Part shown: one piece after another, positions 14,857 to 23,017 of the stretch
Numbering within the stretch: position 1 is the stretch's first letter
Layout: every line of letters starts with the position of its first letter
IMG/VR virus record: IMGVR_UViG_3300003885_000030
Location: 1-29,413 of that record
Origin: a virus
Reading direction: 5' to 3' (one strand)
Length of the DNA: 29,413 nt
Made by a program: the position numbers and the translations under genes
Notes under the pieces: generated by a model
Told to the model about the DNA's origin: nothing
The model's database searches: none
What the model saw: the letters and a program-made list of their open reading frames with translations, nothing else

Positions 14857-17800
14857 TGCAGGGCAGGTTGTAACAGGCATTATTGGTGGAGTTATAGGGT
14901 TTATAGTAGCGGGTCCTGCAGGGGCATTATACGGGGCCGGTATAGGGCTTTCTATCGGTGCTGCTCTTTATCCGCCGGATATAGAAATCGAAACTCCTAC
15001 CCCGATGGATTTACAACTTCAATCTTCGCAATATGGAAAAACAATCCCCGTATTGTATGGTACAAGAAAAATAGCTGGTAATCTTATTTGGTATGGCAAT
15101 TTTCAGACCATTGAGAATACTGAGGAGGTAGGGGGAAAGGGCGGAGACCCTGTGACTTATACTAATTATACCTATTCAGTATCTCTCGCTATAGGCTTGT
15201 GTATGGGGCCAGCGACTGTTGTCAGGGCATGGGCTGGTAAAAAACTAATCCCAAGCCTTGCATACCGTATTTATGAGGGAGATCAGGTAGCAGCGGACTC
15301 ACATATTGCGTCTTTTGTTTCAAGAGCTCCGGTATGGAAAAATCTTTGTTATGTTGTCTTGGAGAATTACCCACTTGGTGCATCACCATATATCCCTAAT
15401 TTTACGTTCGAGGTTACTACTGCCCTAACTGTGCCTGTGGGTGCTCCAATAACTGCATATATAGGATTTTCAGATCATATATTTGCTATGGCTTTAGATG
15501 ATGATTATCTCTATGTTTTAACGTATTACGATAACAAAGTTGTGAAATTCAATCGCAGTGACGGCAGCATAGTTTTAACTTTTATCACCGAACAATCGAG
15601 TTATGCGACAGGCGCTTATTCTGTTGATGGAGAAGATATCGCAGTTGATGATAACTATGTTTATATAGGATTAACAACGTTGTCCCAAGTGTGTAGTCTG
15701 CCGAACGCTTTCCCCCCAAAAATGAATAGTGCAGTTATAGAAAAATATGATAAAAACACAGGTGTTTTTGTGAGTGCTTTCAGCACTTTTGAGGATCAAA
15801 CTTTTGGATGTCCCTATCAATTTTCTAATCAATTTCTTTACACAGCCGGCTCAGTACAGGAGCATATATGGCTTAATCCTTTTGAAGGGAATAATGCCAC
15901 ACAGGGAGGCATTGCTATATCAGAAGGAATAGTCTATTTTACTGCAAAATATACAAAACGGACACAGTTAACAACAGGGGCTGAAGATTGGGGCCCATTG
16001 GAGGTAAAATATCGTATTTATAAAAATCTAATACCATTAAATGTAGAGCAAACACCTTTAGGCAGAATAGCGATAGACAACAATAATGATTTGTTGTTCA
16101 TAACAACGTATAACGAAGGGGATATAAATTCAGGACGAGTTGGGATATATAGTAAAACAAGTGGTTTGTTTAAAAACGAGATTGCAGTTGGGAAAGAGGT
16201 GATGGATGTTGATATTGATGATTTTAACTTTGTTTATATAACCTCGGGATTCTGGGATAAATTTCAAATATTAACAAAGCAGGGAAGAATAATACAGGAA
16301 GTTGGTACAAAAGTAAAGTCTGTTGCCGCTGATAGGTTGGGATATGCGAGAGTAGAATTTACAACAGGATATTTATCGGACACGGCCTATATATCCCCCA
16401 GCACAGGTATAGGAGAAGACGCTTTCCCTTCTGATGTATCAAAAAGTATCTTGACCAATGACCTGTACGGACTGGGCCTTGATGAATCATACCTTGATTT
16501 AACCGTGTTTGATGAAACCAGAACCCATAATGAAACCAATGACCTAAAGGTTTCTATGAAATTTAACAGGCAAATTAGTGTCCTTGATGCCCTTCAATAC
16601 ATTTTACAACATCATGATGGTTTTATAACTTATATGGATGGGCTGATTGCCCATCGGCAGCTTAAAAGCGAAACTTCAACAGGAGCCTTAAGTTCAGCTA
16701 ATAATGATTTTGTTCAACAAAAGAAACAATTCCCTATCCAGATGTCTAAACAGGGCAGTAGGGATTACAACAATAAAATACGAGTAGAATATACAAAGCG
16801 AAAAAACGATTATGCAATCGGTACTGCTATAGCTGATGATATTGTCGATATTGATAAATACGGCACGAAAGATGTAGCGGTGAAATTGGATGGTCTGACA
16901 ACGTTTACAAGAGCAGCCAAGATGGCAAATTTATTACTACGGAAAAGTTTATCAAGTCCCGAAAACCTATCGTTTAAACTCGGCGTTAAAAATCTTACTA
17001 TCAAGCCTGGTGAGGTCTGGGATATAACAGATGGAAACCTTGAGCTTATTGCCCTACCTGCAAGAATTTCGGCTATTAGGGAAGGGAAGGATTATATCAT
17101 TGAGGTTGAATCTATTGAGGAAAAAGATATATACGATTACATAACATATGGTGATGATACATCAGACCCCCCTGATCTGCCGGTTTTAACTGATGACCCA
17201 GGAAATGTCGTAAGACCTCTCATTATTGAATTGCCGGCATTGTACTCCGGCGATATCAACAAAATTGCAGTCAGCTATTCCAGGTCGGCTGAGGAGTCCT
17301 GGGCAGGTGCTTCGTTATATCAGGCGTACAGCGCAGGCGGCAGCTACACAAAAATAGAATCCAAGGCGTGGTCGGGAATTACAGGGGATGTCATTGCGCT
17401 TGGGAATGATGGGCTTGCTCAGGGAATTTCATATTCTCATTACATAGATATTGAATTAGATAGCGATGCAGGGTTATCGTCTGCAACTGATTTTGATGAT
17501 TTAATTACAACGGCAGGGAAAAATCTAATTATAATCAGTACTTCATCAGGCAATAAATTTATTAGGTTTCAAGATGCTGATTTAATTGGCACACGGCAAT
17601 GGAGACTGTCTGGTTTGATATATGATACCGTTGGATTCCCAGAATTAAATACCTATGGCGATGTGACAATTGATGACGATGTTGCTTTTCATGAAAATGC
17701 TCCATTTATTATTAATATATTAGATGCTGATAGAGGCAAAACGTTATTTTTTAAAGTTCCCTCATTTAATTTTGCAGGGGAGGAGCAGAGTCTTGCAGAT

Positions 17801-18205
17801 GTAGATTATATCTCAGAATATATAGATGCCCTTGACGATAAGCCACTTGAGATTGCTAATATGCAAATTAATTCTATTGGGGTTGATGGTGATGATGAAA
17901 TCACTATCCCTGCCGGCGATATTGCGCTTGAATGGATAACACGGAATAGATATAATACTGGAGGCTATAATTATGAGAGGACTGATACGATAATTGATGA
18001 TAGCGATTTTCAGGATTTTGTGATTGAAATATATAATGGAGCGAATCTTTTGAGAACTATAACGCAGACGGCAAAATCATATACTTATACTACAGCTCAA
18101 CAGACAACAGACGGCGGCCCCTATAACCAATATGATTTTAAGATAAAAGTTAACACAATTTCATTGACAAGTGATATTAAAATTATTACTGTTAATACAG
18201 TATAG
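14849..18205 (+). CDS. Tail tip attachment protein (gpJ-like) with inserted beta-propeller
   Basis: The 1118-residue protein starts with a Gly/Ala-rich hydrophobic segment (8-40), as in gpJ/TipJ proteins and possibly related to membrane insertion. The region LQSSQYGKTIPVLYGTRKIAG (split at 58-78) is the typical TipJ opening. Residues about 200-510 do not fit TipJ. They contain repeated blades such as FAMALDDDYLYVLT, IAVDDNYVYIG, GRIAIDNNNDLLFITT and VDIDDFNFVYITSG, which is a six- or seven-bladed beta-propeller pattern (NHL-like). The TipJ scaffold resumes at LDESYLDLTVFDE with NRQISVLDALQYILQHHDGF at about 575-600. Fibronectin-like domains make up the C-terminus. The protein forms the central spike that contacts the host; the propeller may add receptor binding (inference). 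Confidence 0.85.
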   Translation: MANAGQVVTGIIGGVIGFIVAGPAGALYGAGIGLSIGAALYPPDIEIETPTPMDLQLQSSQYGKTIPVLYGTRKIAGNLIWYGNFQTIENTEEVGGKGGDPVTYTNYTYSVSLAIGLCMGPATVVRAWAGKKLIPSLAYRIYEGDQVAADSHIASFVSRAPVWKNLCYVVLENYPLGASPYIPNFTFEVTTALTVPVGAPITAYIGFSDHIFAMALDDDYLYVLTYYDNKVVKFNRSDGSIVLTFITEQSSYATGAYSVDGEDIAVDDNYVYIGLTTLSQVCSLPNAFPPKMNSAVIEKYDKNTGVFVSAFSTFEDQTFGCPYQFSNQFLYTAGSVQEHIWLNPFEGNNATQGGIAISEGIVYFTAKYTKRTQLTTGAEDWGPLEVKYRIYKNLIPLNVEQTPLGRIAIDNNNDLLFITTYNEGDINSGRVGIYSKTSGLFKNEIAVGKEVMDVDIDDFNFVYITSGFWDKFQILTKQGRIIQEVGTKVKSVAADRLGYARVEFTTGYLSDTAYISPSTGIGEDAFPSDVSKSILTNDLYGLGLDESYLDLTVFDETRTHNETNDLKVSMKFNRQISVLDALQYILQHHDGFITYMDGLIAHRQLKSETSTGALSSANNDFVQQKKQFPIQMSKQGSRDYNNKIRVEYTKRKNDYAIGTAIADDIVDIDKYGTKDVAVKLDGLTTFTRAAKMANLLLRKSLSSPENLSFKLGVKNLTIKPGEVWDITDGNLELIALPARISAIREGKDYIIEVESIEEKDIYDYITYGDDTSDPPDLPVLTDDPGNVVRPLIIELPALYSGDINKIAVSYSRSAEESWAGASLYQAYSAGGSYTKIESKAWSGITGDVIALGNDGLAQGISYSHYIDIELDSDAGLSSATDFDDLITTAGKNLIIISTSSGNKFIRFQDADLIGTRQWRLSGLIYDTVGFPELNTYGDVTIDDDVAFHENAPFIINILDADRGKTLFFKVPSFNFAGEEQSLADVDYISEYIDALDDKPLEIANMQINSIGVDGDDEITIPAGDIALEWITRNRYNTGGYNYERTDTIIDDSDFQDFVIEIYNGANLLRTITQTAKSYTYTTAQQTTDGGPYNQYDFKIKVNTISLTSDIKIITVNTV

Positions 18206-18213
18206 GAGGAAAT

Positions 18214-20298
18214 ATGGCTTTCACAACAAATTACAATTTACCGGATATGCCCACAGGCGCAGTAGATTGGCCAGCACTATTTAACGATTTTGTAAATAAG
18301 ATAGAAGCCGGCAGAACAATTAAAATAACCGCAGGTGAAGCACTTACCGCAGGACAGCCTTTTAAAATTTCCTCAGATACAAAAGCTTACAAAGCAATCA
18401 ATACTGATATATGCGCCGGTATTGTAAAATCCGATATTGCGCTTGATGCAGAAGGATTTGGTTATACTGGGAAGGGCAATATTATTACTACAGGGGCTGG
18501 CTGGACTGTAGGTGGATTAATCTATGTGGGCACTACAGCAGGCACTCTCACACAAACCGAGCCTATATCAACGACTATAGGAGTTGCTCCTATTGCTATT
18601 GCCAAAACTGCTACAAGCATCATGCTTCTTTCCGGTACAATTTCCAACACCACGGGTCTTCTTTTTTCGGCAGCTCTCCCCGCTCATTATGAAAGAGACC
18701 AAAAATGGCAAATTAAAGGATACACTGTAAAAGGCTCAATCACCGCCTTTGCTGACTCAACAACAGCCCCTGGAGTGGATACAACTGTGACCTCAGCATC
18801 TCATGGATTATCCAATGGAGAGGTAGTAGTGATAACAGGCACTACGAGTTATAACGGGACATGGACTATCGAAAATGTAACAACTGATACATTTGATATA
18901 ATTATTGCCTTTGTAGCTGATGATGCCACAGGGACATGGCAAAAAGAGCCTGCCAGGAGATATACCCTTTTATCACCCAACCGACTGACAGTTAATATTG
19001 ACGATTTGGGCTATGCATTACTAATTCAATCGGAAATTGACTTATCAGCGGCGGCAAGTTGGGATACTCAGAGTCCAATTGATTATACTACTGGAGCTAA
19101 TGTAGTTAGCACCCCTGCATTTACAGGTTCGGGGCTTGATGATATGAGTCTCGGGGCTGATACCAATTACGCAGGACCTGACATTAAAAATTACAGGGTT
19201 GAAATATATGCCACAGGCACGCCTGATACGTTCAAATGGTCAAATGATGGCGGTTCTACGTGGGAGGCTACCGGTGTTGCTATTACAGGCTCTGCTCAGC
19301 TTCTTGAAAATAGGATATATGTTACCTTTGCGGCTACTACAGGGCATACGGTAGGGGATTACTGGGATGAGACCGCTACCCCTGGGAGGGCAGGAAAATC
19401 GTTCTATATTTATGCGTGTCAGCCTTCATCCGGCTTAACTCCAGTTTTTGTAATTAGCGCTAATAGCACTGTTCCGAGCGGATATACTGCTGATAATTCA
19501 AGAAAAATAGGATGCTTCAATTGTGAATGTGCTGATGTAGGCACAATTTCAGGGCATTCACTTGATGGGTTTGTAGCAGGGGATATCTTACCTGCTTCAA
19601 TTGCAGACCTAAAACATAGACCAAAAGAGCGGTGGAATGAGGGAATGGTTTACGATGAGTCTACCCAACTATGGGTTGATATATACTTAGCCTCCGGGAC
19701 TGGGAGTTCTGCAGAATCTGTATATAATGGGACTATTACGGATTCCAGAAACTGGATGGATGTTGTAGATGATGGGGCTGCGGTTAAGAAAAGAATGCTC
19801 AGGGATAGGGAGTTTCAGATTGCCGCTACGGGCAGTAATGAGGAGACAAACATTAATGGCTCAGCCGACGCTGTAACAACCGGAGGTCATTCTGATACGG
19901 CTGGAAGGCGTATGGTCAGCAATATTGGCTGTGAAGACTGCTGCGGGGTGATGTGGCAGTGGCTGGATGAGCAGTCTTTTAGGGTTGAGAGTGATCATAG
20001 TCATACTGAGAACCAGGAAGCGTCGTATACCCAAAGTGTGCAAACCGAATCGAAGGATTTAGCTGCGTGGGGCTGGTACAATCTTCCAGGAAGTAAAGGA
20101 AGGTTATATCGTCAGGGCGCTTACGGTGATGTGAAGCTGCTGGCGGGTGCGAATTGGAGTAATAGTTCGAATTCCGGCTCGCGGGCTCGTTATGCGTATA
20201 GCTATCGCTGGTTTGCGGATACGGCTGTCAGCGGTCGGTTCGCGGCGGATACAGGACTTAGAGTTAAACTCCTGGCTGGGTCTATTAGCCTTGCCTAA
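18214..20298 (+). CDS. Receptor-binding tail fibre protein with DGR-type C-lectin variable domain
   Basis: The 694-residue protein directly follows the tip protein and has AGGAGG before its ATG. The N-terminus (TNYNLPDMPTGAVDWP) looks like a virion-attachment domain. Residues about 180-245 are a beta module (SASHGLSNGEVVVITGT). The C-terminal 170 residues match formylglycine-enzyme/C-type-lectin folds of retroelement variable proteins: RDREFQIAATGSNEETNING, CCGVMWQWLDEQ, AAWGWYNLPGSKGRLYRQG, YGDVKLLAGANW, and SGSRAR. The last part (about 646-681) shows variable-region codon use (see 20141-20260). The fold tolerates many surface residues and binds the host receptor. The reverse transcriptase normally found nearby seems truncated. 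Confidence 0.8.
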   Translation: MAFTTNYNLPDMPTGAVDWPALFNDFVNKIEAGRTIKITAGEALTAGQPFKISSDTKAYKAINTDICAGIVKSDIALDAEGFGYTGKGNIITTGAGWTVGGLIYVGTTAGTLTQTEPISTTIGVAPIAIAKTATSIMLLSGTISNTTGLLFSAALPAHYERDQKWQIKGYTVKGSITAFADSTTAPGVDTTVTSASHGLSNGEVVVITGTTSYNGTWTIENVTTDTFDIIIAFVADDATGTWQKEPARRYTLLSPNRLTVNIDDLGYALLIQSEIDLSAAASWDTQSPIDYTTGANVVSTPAFTGSGLDDMSLGADTNYAGPDIKNYRVEIYATGTPDTFKWSNDGGSTWEATGVAITGSAQLLENRIYVTFAATTGHTVGDYWDETATPGRAGKSFYIYACQPSSGLTPVFVISANSTVPSGYTADNSRKIGCFNCECADVGTISGHSLDGFVAGDILPASIADLKHRPKERWNEGMVYDESTQLWVDIYLASGTGSSAESVYNGTITDSRNWMDVVDDGAAVKKRMLRDREFQIAATGSNEETNINGSADAVTTGGHSDTAGRRMVSNIGCEDCCGVMWQWLDEQSFRVESDHSHTENQEASYTQSVQTESKDLAAWGWYNLPGSKGRLYRQGAYGDVKLLAGANWSNSSNSGSRARYAYSYRWFADTAVSGRFAADTGLRVKLLAGSISLA
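20141..20260 (+). other. Putative DGR variable region (VR)
   Basis: Codons for residues 646-678 are unlike the rest of the AT-rich gene and rich in G and C. Around the invariant GSR (655-657), W666 and R675 there are 14 codons of form NNY: 658-660, 662-665, 667, 669, 671-674 and 676, encoding A, R, Y, Y, S, Y, R, F, D, A, V, S, G, F. This is what adenine mutagenesis of AAY codons in a template repeat would produce. No template repeat is found in the window, so the assignment rests on pattern only. Confidence 0.65.
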
Positions 20299-20360
20299 AA
20301 GGCAAAACGGAGGGATTGGGTGATTAGTAGCTATGGCGAACGTCATCCAATTTAAAGAAA

Positions 20361-20543
20361 ATGAAAAGACATGGAAATTTATTTGACAGGATTGTTGAGA
20401 TGGATAATTTAAGACTGGCATATAAAAATGCTAAGAGAGGAAAATCTTGGCAAAGATTCGAAAGAGCTTATTGGACAAATCATTTCATACATCGATTAAG
20501 AAAATTGATAGATATTATACTTTTTATTAGAGAGGAGGCATGA
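20361..20543 (+). pseudogene. N-terminal remnant of a DGR reverse transcriptase
   Basis: The 60-codon frame begins MKRHGNLFDRIVEMDNLRLA and continues YKNAKRGKSWQ. This is the usual opening of retroelement reverse transcriptases; Bordetella Brt starts with a similar KRHRNL-x-ENLL-x-AYRK pattern. After about residue 35 the similarity fades, and a TGA ends the frame. The finger, palm (YxDD) and thumb regions are absent here and everywhere else in the window. It lies 62 nt after the variable-protein gene, where such enzymes are often encoded. The likely history is a deletion that removed the RT core and template repeat. A small unrelated protein with chance similarity is possible. Confidence 0.6.
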
Positions 20544-20544
20544 A

Positions 20545-20883
20545 ATGAGAGGATTTCCTAAATACATAAACACTAAGGAAGATGTAGCTATTTTGCAGAA
20601 TGGGACGGTTGAATTAGGCAATAAAAAGAACTACCCCTCTGAAATGGCTGAATATACTCGCAAGATGCAAGAAGAAAGGTTCTGTTGGCAGGTAGTAAAA
20701 GAGCTTGCCAAAGATAAAATCGGGATTGAAGATAAAACACATCAGATAACCACAGAAGAGATGGAAGATGGACAGGCTAAACGGTTGCAGGTGCAGTTAG
20801 TTGAGGACAAAAACGCAAAGTTCTTTAGACTATCATTGATAGATACAGCTAAGGATGCTAAAGATGCCACTGACGGAAGCTGA
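20545..20883 (+). CDS. Conserved phage protein of unknown function (MRGFPKYINTKED family)
   Basis: The 112-residue acidic protein opens MRGFPKYINTKEDVAIL. I recognise this opening from small proteins encoded directly after tail-fibre or retroelement variable-protein genes in other phages. The central VVKELAKDKIGIEDKTH and the late KLQVQL-type strand, KFFRLSLID, suggest one alpha/beta domain. A chaperone role for the fibre is possible from position only. GAGGAGG (20532-20538) gives a strong ribosome binding site. Its last 20 nt overlap the next gene. Confidence 0.6.
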   Translation: MRGFPKYINTKEDVAILQNGTVELGNKKNYPSEMAEYTRKMQEERFCWQVVKELAKDKIGIEDKTHQITTEEMEDGQAKRLQVQLVEDKNAKFFRLSLIDTAKDAKDATDGS

Positions 20884-21070
20884 GACAAAACAAATAATCC
20901 AGGAATACATGAACTCTAAAGTTGTCTATCGAGACAATTGCAAAGAGCGACATAAGGGGGTTGACAAATTGGAAAAGAAAGTCGATAGTATTTCCAATAG
21001 GCTATGGTTGATATTAATAGGATTGCTAAGCAATTCAATTGCCTTAATTTTATTTTTAGCAACAAGATGA
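20864..21070 (+). CDS. XhlA-like membrane protein of the lysis module
   Basis: I chose the ATG at 20864 because AAGGA (20851-20855) is spaced correctly for it; an ATG at 20855 would have that site overlapping it. The 68-residue product has a soluble charged helix with KGVDKLEKKVDSISNRL (coiled coil) and one C-terminal membrane segment (LWLILIGLLSNSIALILFLA). This is the layout of hemolysin XhlA-type proteins that accompany holins. It would sit in the inner membrane with its N-terminus in the cytoplasm. The place just before endolysin and holin genes agrees. Confidence 0.6.
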   Translation: MPLTEAETKQIIQEYMNSKVVYRDNCKERHKGVDKLEKKVDSISNRLWLILIGLLSNSIALILFLATR

Positions 21071-21252
21071 AAATTTTAAAAATAGAAAATTTGGAAGTTA
21101 TTGAGGCTGTAAATATTATCTATCAACTTGACGTAGGTTATAAAGGCTCTATGATAGCACCTTTTAAATTTAAAGATCTATCGAGAGCTATCAAGGAAGA
21201 AGAACAAAAAACAAGAGACCAAAGGAGAAAGAATGAAAAAGTTAATTCTTAG
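21067..21252 (+). CDS. Small unknown protein (61 residues)
   Basis: The frame is open further upstream (ATG at 21004), but the ATG at 21067 overlaps the previous TGA as ATGA, a typical coupled start. The product, MKILKIENLEVIEAVNIIYQ and onward, looks alpha/beta at first and ends in a highly charged helix (KEEEQKTRDQRRKNEK). I do not recognise it. It overlaps the secreted-protein gene by 20 nt. Confidence 0.55.
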   Translation: MKILKIENLEVIEAVNIIYQLDVGYKGSMIAPFKFKDLSRAIKEEEQKTRDQRRKNEKVNS

Positions 21253-21646
21253 TTTAATATTATTTTCAATGCTATTTGTAACACCGGCTTTTGCAGCAGA
21301 TGTTTCGTTGTCATGGGATGCACCAACCACGAATGAGGATGGAACACCACTTACTGACCTTGCAGGGTATACGGTCTACTACGGCATAGAATCAGCTAAT
21401 TATACCGAAAACATTGATGTGGGCAATGTACTGACTTACACCGTTACAAATCTATCAGACGGCACTTATTATTTTGCTGTCACTGCTTATGATACATCAG
21501 GGAATGAAAGTGATTATTCCAATGAAGTTAATGAGTCTATAGTAATTGCGCCTGCTGCCCCAGTACTACGAAATGCAGAGATAGTGGCAGTAATAAAAGA
21601 TGGTCAGTTAGTAAATATCTACGTTAGGAATATAGATGATAATTAA
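21233..21646 (+). CDS. Secreted fibronectin type III domain protein
   Basis: The 137-residue protein has a clear Sec signal peptide: MKK, a hydrophobic core LILSLILFSMLFV, and cleavage at TPAFA before ADV (residue 21/22). The mature part is one fibronectin-III domain at about 22-105, with VSLSWDAP, GYTVYYGIES, LTYTVTNLSDGTYYFAVTAY and SDYSNEV. A 30-residue tail follows. AGGAG precedes the ATG. Phage fibronectin domains usually sit on virion proteins; here a signal peptide sends it out of the cytoplasm of the infected cell. A lysogenic-conversion, superinfection or spanin-like role is possible. There is no lipobox Cys at the cleavage site. Confidence 0.75.
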   Translation: MKKLILSLILFSMLFVTPAFAADVSLSWDAPTTNEDGTPLTDLAGYTVYYGIESANYTENIDVGNVLTYTVTNLSDGTYYFAVTAYDTSGNESDYSNEVNESIVIAPAAPVLRNAEIVAVIKDGQLVNIYVRNIDDN

Positions 21647-21794
21647 ACCTGATAGCGCAGAACCAGAATTAATAGATATGTGTCAGGATTGTAAATTATG
21701 GGAGTTATGCAAATATAGTTTCATGAATATTAACAAAAACATAGAGATCGTAGTGAGACAATGTAATGAAGACTATCAAAAAGGGAAACAATGA
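21636..21794 (+). CDS. 52-residue Cys-rich protein, possible zinc-binding
   Basis: The ATG at 21636 lies inside the end of the secreted-protein gene and the TGA overlaps the endolysin start (ATGA). The product has four cysteines in two groups: MCQDCKLWELC (C16, C19, C25) and QCN (C43), compatible with a small metal site. No membrane segment is seen. No function is recognised. Tight overlap on both sides and the Cys pattern support it as real. Confidence 0.6.
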   Translation: MIIKPDSAEPELIDMCQDCKLWELCKYSFMNINKNIEIVVRQCNEDYQKGKQ

Positions 21795-22150
21795 GAACTC
21801 AATGTAGATGTGGCTGTGGAATAAATAACTTACACCCTCGGCTCTCAGAAATGCTTAGTATGGCTAAAAAACGCTATATTGAACTATACAATGAGTCTAT
21901 TGAATTTAGTTCAGTCTGTAGGTGTCCGGCATGGAATAAAAAAGTTGGAGGAAGTCGGACATCATCTCATTTGACTACTAAGAAAAAACAATGCCTTGCA
22001 GCCGATGTAGTTTGTAAAACTTCCAGAAAACGTTATAGATTAATGGCGGTATTACATGAAGTGGGGTTCAGGCGTTTTGGGGTGGCAAGTACCTTTCTCC
22101 ATGCAGATATAGATGATAAGAAAGCTTCTCCAATAATTTTTGTATATTAG
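21791..22150 (+). CDS. Endolysin, peptidase M15 (D-Ala-D-Ala carboxypeptidase-like)
   Basis: The 119-residue protein has the M15 zinc site: H60 in SSH, D72 in CLAADVV (a variant of the usual GxAxDI motif), and H104 in FLHADID. The opening CRCGCG and SVCRCPAWNKKVGGSRTSSH are typical of the M15A phage branch. These enzymes cut peptide bonds in peptidoglycan and cause host lysis. It lacks a signal peptide, so it relies on the holin encoded just after it. Cys5, 7, 9, 43, 45, 68 and 75 are unusually many and may bind a second metal or form disulfides. Confidence 0.85.
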   Translation: MRTQCRCGCGINNLHPRLSEMLSMAKKRYIELYNESIEFSSVCRCPAWNKKVGGSRTSSHLTTKKKQCLAADVVCKTSRKRYRLMAVLHEVGFRRFGVASTFLHADIDDKKASPIIFVY

Positions 22151-22159
22151 GAGGGTAAT

Positions 22160-22546
22160 ATGTTAGGTGTTTTTTCACTCATAAAAACAGTAATTAGTGG
22201 TGTTACTGGTTATGTAGAGAAAAAGCAGGAACTTAAAAGAGCAGTTATAGATAATAAAATTTTTCTTGCCCGAAACAAACAATCGCATAATCAAGACTGG
22301 GAAATGAAAAGCCTTGAAAACGCTGGCTGGAAAGATGAAGTATTATTTCTTTCCATTATCGGCATGTTTATATGGGCTGGGTTCGATCCGGATGGCGCAA
22401 GAGAATATTTCGAGAATCTAAAAGTTTTACCTGAATGGTTTGTTAAAATATTCATGTGGTTAGTGGCGTCTATTTTAGGAGTTAAAAAAATAGGAGACTA
22501 TCTTCCTTCACTTGTAAAAAGCGTAAAATCAGCCATTAAACAATGA
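22160..22546 (+). CDS. Probable holin, GTA-type 3TM family
   Basis: The 128-residue protein has the family core HNQDWEMKSLENAGWKDEVLF followed by two hydrophobic segments: LSIIGMFIWAGF (about 63-75) and WFVKIFMWLVASILGV (about 92-107). A weakly hydrophobic N-terminus (LGVFSLIKTVISGVTGY) may be the third. This matches GTA_holin_3TM-type proteins. It would form inner-membrane holes releasing the endolysin encoded 9 nt upstream. GGAGG at 22151-22155 precedes the ATG. Confidence 0.75.
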   Translation: MLGVFSLIKTVISGVTGYVEKKQELKRAVIDNKIFLARNKQSHNQDWEMKSLENAGWKDEVLFLSIIGMFIWAGFDPDGAREYFENLKVLPEWFVKIFMWLVASILGVKKIGDYLPSLVKSVKSAIKQ

Positions 22547-22806
22547 CCATACTACAAACCATAGGCTTAATAATAGTAATCCCATGCATAGGATTAGTTT
22601 GCTATCTCATATGCAAACGATTGTATCAGGTAGGTTTTGGTGATGGCACAGAATATTATCAGAATATATGGCACAAAGAACGATTGCGTTTAGAAGTAGA
22701 ACTCCGCAGAATCAAGAAAAAACACAATTTAAATCCTCATCCTTGTATTGGTTGTAATCAGGGATGGGCTACAGATAACAGTGACAAGCAAAAAAAAATC
22801 TTGTAG
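22543..22806 (+). CDS. Small inner-membrane protein, possible spanin component
   Basis: The 87-residue product has one N-terminal membrane helix (IGLIIVIPCIGLVCYLIC, about 7-24), then a charged periplasmic-type helix (HKERLRLEVELRRIKKKH) and a CIGC motif. The type II topology and position after endolysin and holin fit an Rz-like inner-membrane spanin. No overlapping lipoprotein partner is visible, so this is tentative. It overlaps the holin gene by 4 nt. It is the last gene before the regulated accessory island. Confidence 0.55.
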   Translation: MTILQTIGLIIVIPCIGLVCYLICKRLYQVGFGDGTEYYQNIWHKERLRLEVELRRIKKKHNLNPHPCIGCNQGWATDNSDKQKKIL

Positions 22807-22860
22807 TGACAACTGTAGAATATTAATGAATTATTTACATCAGCCCCCTGTAAAAAATAC

Positions 22861-22876
22861 TTTTGTACCTACAAAA
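22861..22876. promoter_or_regulatory. Perfect inverted repeat upstream of the dam promoter, possible operator
   Basis: TTTTGTACCTACAAAA has 7-nt perfect arms around a CC centre. It lies 41 nt upstream of the -35 box at 22918. It could be a repressor or activator site. There is no T tract after it, so it is not a terminator. Confidence 0.45.
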
Positions 22877-22917
22877 CACCCCTAATAAAATAATTTTGTT
22901 CCCCCTCAAAATAATCC

Positions 22918-22946
22918 TTGACATTCAGCCTCAACGTGTGTATGAT
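22918..22946 (+). promoter_or_regulatory. Sigma-70 type promoter for the methyltransferase gene
   Basis: TTGACA (22918-22923) is followed after exactly 17 nt by TATGAT (22941-22946), one base from consensus. Transcription should start near 22953. This excludes the ATG at 22949 as a start for the downstream gene and supports 23018. Confidence 0.8.
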
Positions 22947-23017
22947 GTATGTATGAATCAGACGTTGTGCAGACAGAATTAAAACGTTTGATTGATGAAA
23001 TATCTTCAGGAGTTTAC

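Noticed and set aside
22949-23017. N-terminal extension of the methyltransferase from the ATG at 22949
   Set aside because: The ATG is only 3 nt after the -10 box and before the expected transcription start, and the family motifs begin after 23018.
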